Of a stretch of 64,000 nucleotides of DNA, positions 1-11,199 are shown in pieces (position 1 is the stretch's first letter; the number at the start of each line of letters is the position of its first letter). Below the pieces are notes generated by a model. It saw only the letters and a program-made list of their open reading frames with translations. It made no database searches and was not told where the DNA came from. The stretch spans positions 97,568,948 to 97,632,947 of the forward strand of contig CM024755.1 of NCBI GenBank assembly GCA_014218235.1. The letters are read 5' to 3'. This stretch comes from Colocasia esculenta. Taxonomy: Eukaryota; Streptophyta; Magnoliopsida; Alismatales; Araceae. The position numbers and the translations under genes were made by a program.

Positions 1-737
1 GCAAGACTATAAACGACATCATCAATGGATGTTTATATTGGGGGAAGACGGCAACCTATGTTGACGCTAACCTGACTTGCCTGTTTTTGAGCTTTCCGTT
101 CCGGATTTAAGAGATCGGCCGTTTCGGGAAGGTTTTAATGGGCTGATCCGATGCATTTAGATCTGAGGGTCAGAATTAGGTCTGGTCTTTGCTTGAGAGG
201 TCTTTATAAGACCAGATCTCGCAGAAAGAAAAGGGGGTTTTTTGCTTTGGTTCTGGAGGAGAGAAAGAGGGCCGAGGAAGGGATTTGCAGAGCGATCTGG
301 TGCTTGTTCGTGCGATTCGGAGGCTTCTACACCGAGGAGATACATAGGACTTCGTGCCCAAAGCTCATCCAGGCGGAGGAACTTCATCGGAGGAGGTTTC
401 GGATTGCTTGAAGACGGAGGAAAGAACTGTCTCCCTGGCGAGACGGGCTTCTTCGAGCTCGGATTCGACACTCCATTAGGAGGGATTGAGGCAAGTTACA
501 TGGGGGATTAGTTTAGGATATGATATATTACGTATTTAACATTTTTCTGTATTTTTAAAGCATGAAAACAACCTACGGGAAGGGTTAGAAACGCCGTTAT
601 TTCATGCAGGTTTTCTGTGTTTTCTGTGTCTTAGAACTAGACGTCCAGGGGTATTGCCGTCTATATAATGTAAACGGCAATATCAAATGCCGTTTAGTTC
701 ATCCGAAATATATATGTATTTTCTGTCCTTACTATAT

Positions 738-795
738 GTAAACAGCGCTATGTGCCGCCGTCTGTTTGTGTAAACGGCGCTATGTGCCGCCGTCT
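738..795 (+). repeat. Two-copy direct repeat with inverted CpG motifs in LTR-A
   Basis: A 26-bp unit (starting gtaaac, containing gcgctatgtgccgccgtct) occurs at 738-763 and 770-795 with one mismatch and a 32-bp period. Related aacggc/gccgtt inverted motifs lie just upstream at about 655-700. It is in the non-coding middle of the LTR. Confidence 0.8.
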
Positions 796-1829
796 ATAAT
801 TACTTAACGACAACGTTTGTAGACGTCGACCATAGTAAATGTCGTATGATGGACGTTAAGATTATCAGAATCATGTATTCCCTGAAATCTGAGTGAACTT
901 GTTTAAATGTATAATTTATGAAGGTATGCGTTTCAGCCATGAAATATTTGAGCATGTGGTTGTTTTATTATGGACTGTCTATTGCTATAATGTACAGGTT
1001 ACATATATGTATTAATGAACTTGCATAATTACATGACAACGATCAATGTTAAGTTATTAAAAGATAAAGTATAATGATTTAAAAGAGAGCATGTTGATTG
1101 ATGTTTAGATTACTGCAATAGATATGATATGTTAGTAATCCCTGTTCCATGTGAACATTGTGAGCATTTCTCAATATTAAACCATGTTAGTTAGTTGATT
1201 TAATAGAGTTAATTTCATGAAAAGTAGTTGCAGAAATCAGAAAATTATGAAATTTGGCATGTGTATTGTAATTACTGATTTCGAATTTCTGTTAACATTT
1301 CAGAATTTTTAGACATGTGTACGTTCTGTTATGAATTTCTGAACAATATATTACACATAGAATTGAATAAATATGAATGAAAATGCAAGAATGAATATTA
1401 GTATCATGATAGCGATCTGTGGTACAGTAAATAGGATTTCAGAACTAAAAGTGTTGTACTTTGAAATATTGCATTAACACATGTTAAATAGTATGAAATG
1501 AAATGTCACTATCTATTATACATGTTAGTGTATGCATTATAACAATGATGCCAATAAGACATTGCTATCTTAGAGATTCCTACAAGGAACTACACCGTAG
1601 ATGCCCCTATGGTAATGGTCCACCTACATGTAAAGAAATGAATCCGTGGGCAACGGATTGAAATCCTGGAGGTAGACTTGTTCTACTGGTCAAGGTGGGA
1701 AGGACTTTCCCCGGTTTTGCGCAAATACTATGACTTCATCACCGCATTGCCTAGGTGATAAGTGAATGTTAAATGACTACTGATCTCTAATTTAGTGTGG
1801 GCTATGTCTTGGCAACTATATGAAATGAC

Positions 1830-1935
1830 TACATGCTACAAGTTACATATCTACATGCTACATGTTATATGCTACAAGTTACATGTCTACCTGTTCTACA
1901 TACTACGCACTACATGTTATATGCTTACATTCCTA
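1830..1935 (+). repeat. Low-complexity tacatgctacaagttacat repeats
   Basis: Imperfect short repeats of ctacatgctacaagttacat type. A similar low-complexity acacattt stretch occupies the corresponding place in the Chromo-2 LTR (about 50040-50120), next to the same conserved block, so this is a family-level hypervariable spot. Confidence 0.6.
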
Positions 1936-2693
1936 CACGTGAACTTGTTCAAAGGATTTCATGCTACATGTCAATGTTTTAATATTACTACATGAAAATT
2001 GTTGTGTAAAAGAATAGTGCATGCATAAATGAGAAATTGATACATGAGAATTGTTGTAGGTCACATAACATCGAATAGATTCCATGAATAAGTAATTCTA
2101 TGCTATATGTGAAACATGTTTTATTTCCTTAATAGTTAGAATCACTATGAAATGAATGATTGCCAATGGACTTAGAACTATCGTAAGAAAAGTATATGAT
2201 ATCAATGAATGGAATGCTAATGTACTACCATGTTTTAAAACTAATATACTGTTAATATCTTGAACTGTCTTTCATGTGATTTGCTGGGTCTTGTAGACTC
2301 ATACTTGCCTAACATTTCAGGAGAGCCAGAGGATACAGAGGAGTTAGTGCAAACTGACTCAGAGCGTGAGGACGTGGAGACTTAGCTTGGCATAGAGAGA
2401 TTTAGATTGAATCTTGTATGTGAGAATCTTATGTAATTTCTTTTATGAAGCTGATCTTTGAAATGTAATAAACTTTGGACTATTGCTACCCTTTTTATGC
2501 ATTAGATTTGCTTTTGAATAAATGCTGATTGCAAGTGTTTAATTCCATATTCGGTCATTTATCATTGGAATTGAATAGTTATTTGTGTATATTTCAACCT
2601 GTATTGTAATTGTTGGATTCGTTCCACTGTAATACCTCTATTAGATCCAATGTGAGTTGGTGTAACTGTACTGGGTCTAAGAGGGGCGTTACA

Positions 2694-3878
2694 TACTTCT
2701 TCCGAAATGCCGGTTTACTGTCGTTACAACGGCACTGGCAACCCCTTTGTTCATGTCAAAGAATTCATGTATGAATCGTCCTTCTAGCAAGGTGACAATC
2801 ATGCCCTTGCCTTCCTGTTTTGCTGATCCCTAGACGGGCCCGCCCTTGAGTGGTTCTACTTTTTGGAACCCACCGATGCCGAGGATTTCGAGATAGTACA
2901 AAGGAAGTTCTTGCAGAGGTACAGGGACAGAGTGGGCCCAGTGTTGTCAATTACTGATCTGATGGCCGAGAAGATGAAAGCGGATGAGGATTTCACTCAC
3001 TATGCTGATAGATGGAGAGGCCTGGCTGAAAGATTGAGGGACCCACTATCCGAGGCAGAGCAGGTTAAAATGATCACAGCTAATGCCACACCTAACTTTA
3101 GACACATCCTAGCCATGAACAAGTTGATAACAATGGAAGAGCTGTATGAAAGAGCACGGTACATCCAGACCCAGTTGAAAGACTCCCCCATTATGGCTAT
3201 GTTCGAGCCCAAAACTCGGACGTTCAAGAAGACCAGTGGCACCCCGGTTGGCGGTCCCACGACCGAGGGGGTGATAAACAATGAGCAGGTGAGCGCAATG
3301 GGCACCCCCAACCCCTCCACTTACCGACCCAACCTTAACACCCGACCACCGCAAACCCAGCCACTCGCTCCCAGAGCCAACAATCAGCCATTATTCAGAA
3401 CGCCACCTCAGCAACCCAATCAACCCCACCAACCCGCCAATTGCCAACAACACCAGCACCCACAATACCAGCAACCTCTGCACGCTCAAAACCCTCAACC
3501 TCCACAAAACCAGTATCGGCCACCCCAGCCCCCTCAATACCAGCCCCAACAGCCTCCCCTTGCACCCCACCTGTATCACCAAGTCCCTCCTCCCGGTCAA
3601 TATGACGCGCAACAGTCCAGACGCCCCCCGGGCCCAAGGAGGACCCATTACCCTCCGTTTCCAGAAACCCTCCCTGACATCTTCAGTGCTCTAATGGCCG
3701 CCGGCGCGCTCACCTTGCCCAAGGAAAGACTACAATGGCCTCCCAATGTTGACACCTCACCGTATTGTGAATTCCACCGAGGTCTGGGCCATACCTTGGA
3801 GACCTGTTTTCACTTCAAGGATTATATTCACAACCTGAATGACAGTGGAGGCATCGACTGGGCAGAAATGAGGAAGTA
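2694..3878 (+). pseudogene. gag: Tat-1 gag, N-terminal and central part, broken
   Basis: The structural gag protein would form the virus-like particle. Translation from 2706 gives a recognisable gag core, with FxSLDGPALEWFYFL-like residues near 2820-2860, then the open frame 2863-3878 with a predicted helical region and a QTQLKDSP motif, followed by a Pro/Gln-rich tail. Two in-frame stops (TAG near 2787, TGA near 2823) interrupt the upstream part; both are explained by a single C-to-T change in CAG or CGA. The frame is cut at 3878 by Chromo-1 and resumes at 13443 after removal of the element and one copy of aagta. The matching gag in Tat-2 (63172-63830) supports the assignment. It is not expected to be functional. 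Confidence 0.85.
3874..3878. repeat. Target-site duplication aagta, left copy (Chromo-1)
   Basis: aagta at 3874-3878 is repeated exactly at 13443-13447, directly outside the TG and CA ends of Chromo-1. Confidence 0.95.
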
Positions 3879-6110
3879 TGTGACGGAACGCCTCGTCCAA
3901 GCCCGTTAAACCGGTAACGTGCTTGACCCGAGTCCGTCTCCCGCAAACGGGCCGAAGCCTCGCGAGGGATACCACACACTAGTTCGTGAAAACACAAAGG
4001 AACACACCATTGCATTTATAATATACAAGGTTTTACATAGCCAATTTCAAAAGAAATAAAGGAAAGTACACAAGCCTGGGGCATACCCCAAGGTACAACT
4101 GAAGAAAGAAAAGCTACAATGCTGGAGGTGCTGGGCCAACACCGCTATGTCGCGGCTCCGAACTGGACGATGGTAGAGAAACCTCCTCCTCACCTTGCCT
4201 GTGGGGGGTAGGGGTGAGCGTCGCTAGTCACTGGCTCAGTAGGGAACTCCCCCAACACCGAGCAAACCAAACACAAGTACCGAAAGCAGTAAACTATGCT
4301 AGCAATTTATAGCACAACTAAACAGGATATTAAAGCTATAAACAAACTCACCGCTAGCCGACTGCGTAAAACAGCTGCAATAAATAAACGGCAAAACTCC
4401 AACACGTGTACGAGCTACGGTAGAGACCGCCACACTCGAGCCACGTAGACTGGTTCGCGACACCAGCAATAGACTCGGACAAACTAACACAGGTCTACCT
4501 CTCAGTCTCGCAGCCATGGACGAAAGATCCAGCTGCCGCTCCACGTGAAAAGACAAGCAACTGTGGAGACCAACTAAACACCACCACCTGTGGACCACAC
4601 GGTCGCAGGCCCATGCCTGGCACCTCTAGAGACCCTGGCCTAGGCTCGCTAGAGTGAGGCACTGGAAAAGGACTAGTCGGGGACCAGTGTCGACAACTGG
4701 TGTCCGTACCCCCAACTAAGAGCGCGCTACAAGTGACTAAAAAAGAACTCAAGAGTCACTGTCCCACTGTCGTCTTTCCCTCAGCCAGAGGTACAACTCA
4801 AACTAAGGAGTGAGGGTGTCCAGGTCAGACGACACAGACCTCGACGGTACAGCACAAGTACCGGGACAAAGCCCCAAGCTAACAGCCTGGCTCACATAGA
4901 ACCTAGGGCACCCAACTGGAGAGGTAACCACGGTAGGCGTCTACTACCTGACACACACAAAAAAACCACATGCGCACCACACAAACCACGTGAAACCTCA
5001 TATAAACCTCGTGTACTGACGGTCCACAACACGTGAACACCACCTGCCTCGTGTGAACACTATGTCCACAGGCGAACTACTAGCTAGCTACGTAACCTGT
5101 GAGCTAGCCTCAAAAACCACGCGCTTCCCAGAGCGCCACAAGTGCCAATGCACTGCTCACTAACACTGAGCGTACCAATAACGATAATCGGATAATCACA
5201 TGCGTAAACCATGCACACACAGGGCCTCTCGGGCCACGTCGCGACAGCCCATTGGGTCGCCTTCAGACGGCATCGCCACGACATGTCGCCTTCATATCTA
5301 GAAGGCGACCTACTTACATGTCTCCTCTTGATCCTTAACGCGACACATCGCTGTGTCGCGTTCAGAACACGACATAGGGGCCCGTCGCCTTACCAGGCGG
5401 GAACCCTAATCCGGGCTCTCTCCATGATAGCCCATTTCCACAATACAAACCACCCTTAATTCTTCATTTTCATGCTTTTGTGAATATCTAAGCATACTAT
5501 CTATTGTTAGAAGCACGTTAAATTGATTGGAACCCAATCCCATGCGATTTACACCCTGAAAATCGAAAGAGTTCACCTACCTTCGTGAAGAACGCGCTAT
5601 GCAGCGATCTCTCGGTATTTCCCCTGCTTCTCCCGAACTCCCTGCAGTGAGGACACGCCGAAGACGCCAAATCCCAGCGGAAATCGCCACAGCACCTTCC
5701 CCTGGCCGAGCAGAAACCTTGAGCGTTCTGCTTGGCTGGGGTTACTTAAAAACCTGCTGCGGTTCGAAACACGACGGATCGTGGCATCGCGACTGGGTCG
5801 CGACAGACCTGAGCGTCGCCTTGCCAACGCCCGCTGCCCTGAGCGCTACACATGGCGCACATGCAGACGCTCAACGCACCAAGGCGGCCACATGAACGCG
5901 ACGGCCACCTCTGTCGCATTAAGAACGCGATAGACCTTCCTGTCGCGATGACAAGCTGAGCAATCTAGGGTACTGCAGGCCCAAACTGTCGGCCCAGTAA
6001 GCCCCAGAAACACACACACACACGGCACACCAGCCACATTGGCCTCACATTGGCCACCACAAACGCTAAACACGCGATCCACGAGGATTCGAAAAATGCG
6101 CGACGTTACA
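3879..6110 (-). repeat. Chromo-1 3' LTR (left copy)
   Basis: It starts tgtgacggaacg and ends cgcgacgttaca. It holds CpG-rich inverted repeats at 5285-5309 (arms GTCGCCTTC) and 5337-5362 (arms AACGCGACACA, 4-nt loop) that are perfect in this copy. A TATA-like TATAAATT on the minus strand lies at about 4302-4310 and may mark the promoter. The short open frames inside are not conserved genes. Confidence 0.95.
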
Positions 6111-6216
6111 TTACTATCATCTAAAAAGAAATTTCGTCCTCGAAATTCATAATATAACTTCACACACAATATACACATACATTTACAAATACTATCATCT
6201 AAAAAGATTTAAAACA
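6111..6216 (-). promoter_or_regulatory. Chromo-1 3' leader and degenerate polypurine tract
   Basis: Read on the minus strand, this stretch has gaggacgaaatttcttttta, the conserved sequence found before the 3' LTR of chromoviruses, then a weak purine run (agatgatagtaa) adjacent to the LTR. The string actatcatctaaaaag occurs twice (about 6112-6127 and 6190-6205), a local duplication. Confidence 0.6.
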
Positions 6217-7478
6217 TTACTCAAACAAGTAAGGATATCCTTTAGCCATTTCATCAGCTAACTCCAGGTATCCTCACCACCCAGCCTATTCTCCCATCTG
6301 ACTTTAACTAACTCAATTTCTTTATTTCACAACTTTTTCATCTTGTGATTAGTAATTTGTACTGGATATTCAGGCATGGACATGTCCGGTCTCAAATCAC
6401 TTCCTTGATAACTGATTATCTGTGTTGGGTCTTCAATACACTTCTTTAACATGGAGACATGAAAGATATCATGAACATCTGCAAAATCTGCTGGCAAATC
6501 TAGTCTATACGCTGTCTCCCCAATTCTTTCCAACACCTGGAAGGGACCTACATATCTCGGACTCAGTTTTCCCTTCTTACTGAACCTCACAATACCTTTG
6601 CTAGGAGAAATTTTCAGAAAAACATAATCTCCAACTTCAAATTGAAGTGGCCTTCTCTGATTATCAGCATAACTTTTCTGCCTACTCTGAGTTGTTTGCA
6701 ATTTTTCCTTAATAAACTTTACCAACTCTGTAGTTTGCTGAACTAACTTAGGGCCCACTAACTGCCTCTCTCCCACTTCATGCCAATTTAAAGGTGTCCT
6801 ACATGGTCTTCCATGTAAAGCTTCATACGGTGCCATCCCAAGGCTGGTATGGTAACTATTATTATAAGCAAATTCCACCATACCCAAATGATGCTCCCAG
6901 CTACCACCCCAAACTAAACAACAAGCTCGCAACATATCTTCATTCGTCTGGATAGTTCTCTCTGTTTGACCATCCGTCTGCGGGTGGTATGCTAAGCTAT
7001 ACCTCAACTCAGTGCCTACAACTCTCTGCAGGCTTCTCCAAAAACCTGAAGTAAACCTGGGATCTCTATCAGATACAATTGACTTCGGAACACCATGAAG
7101 GGGAATAATTTTATCAGCATACACTTTTGCTAATTTATCCACTGGCCAAGACATACCTACTGGCACTAATCTGCACAATTTAGTCAATCTATCCACAAAC
7201 ACCCATATTCCATTATGACCTGATGTTGTTCTCGGTAAGCCTGCCACGAAGTCCATAGCAATATCATCCCACTTCCACTACGGAATGGGTAACGGTTGCA
7301 ATAGACCTCCAAGCTTCTGACGCTCTGCCTTAATTTGTTGACACGCAGCACATCTTGAAACAAACTTAGCTATTTCCTTTTTCATATGAGGCCACCAGAA
7401 ATGCTTCCTCAGATCCTGGTACATCTTGGTACTGCCTGGATGAATAGTGTACCGGGATTTATGAGCCTCTTCTAACAC
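6217..7478 (-). pseudogene. Chromo-1 integrase with chromodomain-like tail, broken
   Basis: The integrase would insert the cDNA into the chromosome. The zinc-binding part (7278-7478) has the H..H..C..C arrangement ending CAACQQIKAERQK. The core (6327-7256) has the three acidic positions in FVDRLTKL, SIVSDRDPRF and TDGQTERTIQ. After a GPFQVLERIGETAYRLDLP block a stop occurs at about 6327. Further downstream, out of the main frame, are VKVRWENR and a second piece ending YPYLFE at 6217, the signature of the chromodomain-like tail of Tekay-type elements. A stop separates the zinc-binding part from the core near 7277. It is therefore a pseudogene with all domains recognisable. Confidence 0.9.
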
Positions 7479-7481
7479 TCT

Positions 7482-8631
7482 CTACTTCACCTGTCTTTCT
7501 GCTGGTACAAATAACCTGCCTCTGAGCCTAACCACACAATTATCATCAAGGGTAACTCCTTCCATTTTCACAATTTCGGCTAAATTTGCATTTGCTTTCT
7601 GAGCTTCAACAATCTGCCAATACAAAGACGGCTCTACAGTACTACTGGCTAGTACTGCCCGTCGCTGACTACTTGGCACGTACAAGGAGTTTTCTGCTAT
7701 CTCCTCATACAACTTCCATTCTTTAATCATCATATGACTTACATAAGCCTTCCTGCTTAAGGCATTAGTAACAACATTGGCCTTACCCAGATGGTAACCC
7801 AAACTAAAATCATAATCCTTCAAATATTCCAGCCATCTACGCTGACGAAGATTTAAATCCTTCTAAGAGAAGATATACTTTAAACTTTTATGATCTGTGA
7901 AAATTTCAAATCTTTCGCCATACAAATAATGCCTCCACATTTTCGAAGCAAACACAATTGCTGCCAATTCTAAATCATGGGTGGGATAATTTTCTTCTGG
8001 TGGCTTCAATTGCCTGGATGCATAGGCTATCACTTTGCTATGCTGCATTAACACTGCGCCCAGCCCTCTTATGGATGCATCTGTATACACAACAAATCCA
8101 CCACTTCCTGCCGGCAGTGTCAATATTGGTGCTGTAGTAAGCCTTTTCTTTAATTCCATAAAACTTCTCTGACACTCCCCGCACCACACAAATGGCACAC
8201 CCTTCCTAGTCAGTCTAGTTATGGGTGCCGCAATCTTAGAAAAATCTTGTATGAAGCGCCTATAATAGCCTGCCAGCCCCAAGAAACTTCTAATCTCTGT
8301 AATTGTCTTAGGCACTTCCCATTTCATTACAGCTTCTACCTTACTTGGATCAACTGCCACTCCATCTGCTGAGATGACATGACCCAAAAACTGAATTTCC
8401 TTTAACCAGAACTCACACTTACTAAATTTAGAAAACAACTGGTTATCTCTTAATATTTGAAGAGTAAACCTCAAATGAGCAGCATGCTCCTCTTCAGAAG
8501 CTGAATAAATCAAATATCATCTATAAAGACCACAATGAATTGGTCCAAGTACGGATGAAAATTCTGTTCATCAAATCCATGAAAGCTATAGGAGCATGAT
8601 TAGCCTAAACAGCATAACCACAAACTCATAG
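7482..8631 (-). pseudogene. Chromo-1 RT C-terminal half and RNase H, broken
   Basis: RT copies the element RNA and RNase H removes the template. The part next to the MITE (8514-8631) contains the active-site residues FIDD at about 8512-8527 but has small deletions on both sides. Then 7863-8513 encodes the RT thumb (FLGLAGYYRRFIQDF) and RNase H (YTDAS, TDHKSLKYIFS). The open part 7482-7823 carries the connection with LGYHLGKANVV and a spacer leading to integrase. A stop at about 7860 interrupts RNase H from the connection. Confidence 0.9.
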
Positions 8632-8876
8632 CCTCACTTTGGTAATGAGTTAACCAAAGTTAACTCAGAGTTAACTCAAAGTTACTCATGGACTTTGGCA
8701 AAAAAAGTTAACTGGTTAGGTTTTTAACTTTGAGTAACTCAACTTTTTCTACCCACACAGAACTGAGTACTCAAAGTTAACTCATTTCTAACCCACTCAC
8801 AAAGCAAAATAGTTAACCTGGATAACTTACCCATGGGTTGGAGTTAACTCAAACTCCAACCATTACCAAAGTGAGG
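8632..8876. mobile_element. 245-bp MITE inserted in Chromo-1 RT
   Basis: The terminal inverted repeats are cctcactttggtaatg and cattaccaaagtgagg, perfect over 16 bp. The flanks are catag on both sides (8627-8631 and 8877-8881), and removing the MITE with one copy restores the RT reading around RYGHY, which defines the insertion precisely. If the extra g/c is counted into the repeat, the duplication would be only ata (3 bp). The interior has many gttaac/gagttaac motifs and no ORF. The superfamily is unclear: the ends do not match the usual Stowaway or Tourist consensus that I know. Confidence 0.9.
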
Positions 8877-9861
8877 CATAGTGACCATATCTAGTCCTGA
8901 AAGCTATTTTATCTATATCCTCTTCTCTGATTCTCAATTGATGGTATCCTGACCTCAAGTCAATTTTAGAAAACACCTTGGCTGACTGCAACTGGTCAAA
9001 CAAATCATCTATTCTTGGCAACGGGTACTTATTCTTAATAGTCACATCATTCAACTTTCTATAATCAATACACATTCGAAAGCTTCCATCCTTCTTTTTC
9101 ACAAATAACACTGGTGCTCCCCACGGGGAGTGACTTGGCCTAATAAACCCTTTTTCTAGCAATTCTTCCAATTGCTTCTTCAACTCTTTGAGCTCTGTCG
9201 GTGCCATCCGATAGGGTGCTTTAGAAATCGGCATGGTACCCGGCAACAACTCAATAGTAAAGTCCACCTCTCTGTGTGGAGCTAAACCAGGCAACTCATC
9301 TGGAAACACATCTGCAAATTCCCTAACTACGAGAACTGCCTCAACTGACTTACTAGTTTCTACCAAACTTACAGAAGCTAAGTAAGCCACACACCTCGCA
9401 TTAATCAACCTTCTAGCTCTAATTGCAGAAATTATAAACATGGAAGCACAGAAAGGCATACCTTGATATTCAAATACAGAACTATTGGGGTGACAAAACC
9501 TAATCATTTTCTTCCTACAATCTAGCATAGCTCCATAGGCCTCAAGCCAGTCCATTCCCAAGATAATATCATAATCAATCAACTGTAAAGCATATAACCG
9601 ACCTGGCATCTGGTTCCCTTTAAACACAACTGGAGCCTCATCTATATAACACGAGGTGAGCATAAACTCACCAGAGGGAACCTCCACTACTAATTCACAT
9701 GATTTTTCTTCTAAAGGATGAGCCATACTATCCAGGAATTCTTCAGAAATAAATGAATGTGAGGCACCTGAATCAAATAGAACTTTTGCTGAATATTCAT
9801 AAATGGGAATAGTACCTTCTATCATATTCGATGCCTCCGCCTGAGCACGGGTGATAGCCAT
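8877..9861 (-). pseudogene. Chromo-1 aspartic protease and RT N-terminal half
   Basis: The open frame is 332 codons. The protease active site is VLFDSGASHSFIS at about residues 28-40, and the flap and ILGMDWLEAYGA follow at about residues 96-107. RT starts with LPGTMPISKAPYRM and shows KKKDGSFRMCIDYRKLN and KYPLPRIDDLFDQL, then IDLRSGYHQLRI. The frame runs into the MITE after RYGHY. Protease matures the polyprotein; RT makes cDNA. The ATG at 9861 is only the first Met after a stop: in the intact element this would be an internal part of a gag-pol polyprotein. Confidence 0.9.
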
Positions 9862-9936
9862 AACCCGGCCCCTACCTCTCTCCTATGGTGCTCCTCTGCC
9901 ACGACCTGTCGGTGGCTGCTAAGACTGCTGCGGCTG

Positions 9937-11045
9937 CTAAACACCTCTACCATAACCATATTCTCTCGGATAGGGACAATTACGGATCAAATGTCCCGGC
10001 TGATTGCAGTTAAAACACCTATAGCCTGGTGGAAGGATAGGCTGCCTGGCGGTACTTTGCTGCGATTCTTCCACCTCCGACTTACCACGACCCTGCTGAA
10101 CTTGCTGACGACCTCCCCATCCTCTTCCTTTACCTTTAAATGTCTGCTTTAATTTCTGGCCCCACTTACCAAAACCAGATGAGGAAGGTTCTGCTGACGC
10201 TTTGCCCTTACTCACACCCGCTGACTGCTAGGGTAGCCGGAAACTACCCGAACCTGACTCGCCCACCTGACGAGTCCGAACTGCTCTCTCAAGAGTGGCT
10301 GCTCTCTAAGCTGCTTCTTCAACTATTCTACACATTAATGGTATTACTGCAGTATGCAATTCTGGCCTCAAACCACGGATAAAATATTCAACCATCATAG
10401 CATTATCCGTGACAACATAGGGTGCATACCTGCTCAGTGCCATGAACCACATCTGATATTCCAGAACCGAAGTCCCACCTTGCTGCAAGGTCCTGAACTG
10501 CTCCCTTTTTGCCTGCTGCACTTGAAGAGGAAAGAATGTATCATTAAACACTTTAAGAAATTCAGGCCAGGTAATAGCACCCTCTGTTCTTCCTGCAAAG
10601 GTGGTCTGCATCTTCAGACGCCACCACTCCTGCGCAAATCCCCTCAGCTGAAAAGTAGCCAACACAACTTTGTCCGCTGCCGGACACCTCATGGTCATAA
10701 AGACCCTCTCAATCTCATGAATCCAGTGCTCAGCTGTGTCTGGATTCAGCCCTCCTGTATAAGTGGGCGGTTGCAACCTTAAAAACCTTTCAACTTGCAC
10801 CACTGGCTCTTCTGCCGCAATCACGGTGGTGATGGTGGTACTGGTGCCACAAAAGGTACATCCACCCCTGGCGGTGGTGGAACTGGGGCCACAGGTACCG
10901 CCTCTCCGGTCACAGGTGGTACCGGTGCCTGCTGATCCATCCTCATCCGAATTTCGGTGAGGCTCTCCCAAATCCTTTCTATCATCCGCTGAGTCAATTC
11001 CTCAGGGTCATCTCCTCCACTACCCCAGTCTCGTCTATCGGCCAT
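9937..11045 (-). pseudogene. gag: Chromo-1 gag, broken
   Basis: The ATG at 11045 begins shortly inside the primer site, as expected for gag. The N-terminal 74-codon piece is Pro-rich, and a frameshift at about 10.9 kb leads into the 10306-10971 frame with the gag core (HWIHEIERVFMTMRCP, then FAQEWWRL, and a C-terminal YFIRGLRPEL). Two in-frame stops separate this from 9937-10215, which has one zinc knuckle of CX2CX4HX4C type (CFNCNQPGHLIRNC). That matches the one-knuckle gag of chromoviruses. Gag would package the element RNA in the cytoplasm. Confidence 0.9.
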
Positions 11046-11185
11046 TACAACTACCTACACACACAACAAGCCAACCATAGGCAAAACAACGAGTCATTAC
11101 AAAACCTAGGCCAGCTACCAGCAGTATATCTACAAGAAGATATGGCTATGTAACTTGCTAATTCCTTTATATTGACACGGACCTT

Positions 11186-11197
11186 GCTCTGATACCA
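11186..11197 (-). promoter_or_regulatory. Chromo-1 primer binding site (initiator-Met tRNA)
   Basis: On the minus strand the sequence reads TGGTATCAGAGC, two bases after the 5' LTR end. This is the complement of the 3' end of plant initiator Met tRNA and primes minus-strand synthesis. Confidence 0.95.
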
Positions 11198-11199
11198 AC

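Larger units (their letters stand above)
1..2693 (+). mobile_element. LTR-A: chromovirus-type LTR, left end outside window
   Basis: No coding region of note. The right end is gaggggcgttaca, a typical LTR 3' terminus, and it abuts Tat-1 gag at 2694, so this LTR was inserted into that gag; the expected repeat of the flank tactt lies outside the window. A block at about 1560-1770 (gain-of-spacing motifs around cctggaggtagacttg and ttgcctaggtga) and another at 2290-2390 (ctcagagcgtgaggac) have recognisable reverse-complement counterparts in the Chromo-2 LTR, which gives both the family and the plus orientation. A TATA-like ctttataag is at 201-209. Whether this is a solo LTR or the 3' LTR of a full element cannot be decided here. 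Confidence 0.8.

Noticed and set aside
151..511. Overlapping ORFs of 60-104 codons on both strands at the left edge
   Set aside because: They lie inside LTR-A, overlap each other on both strands, and show no domain; they are chance frames in GC-rich sequence.
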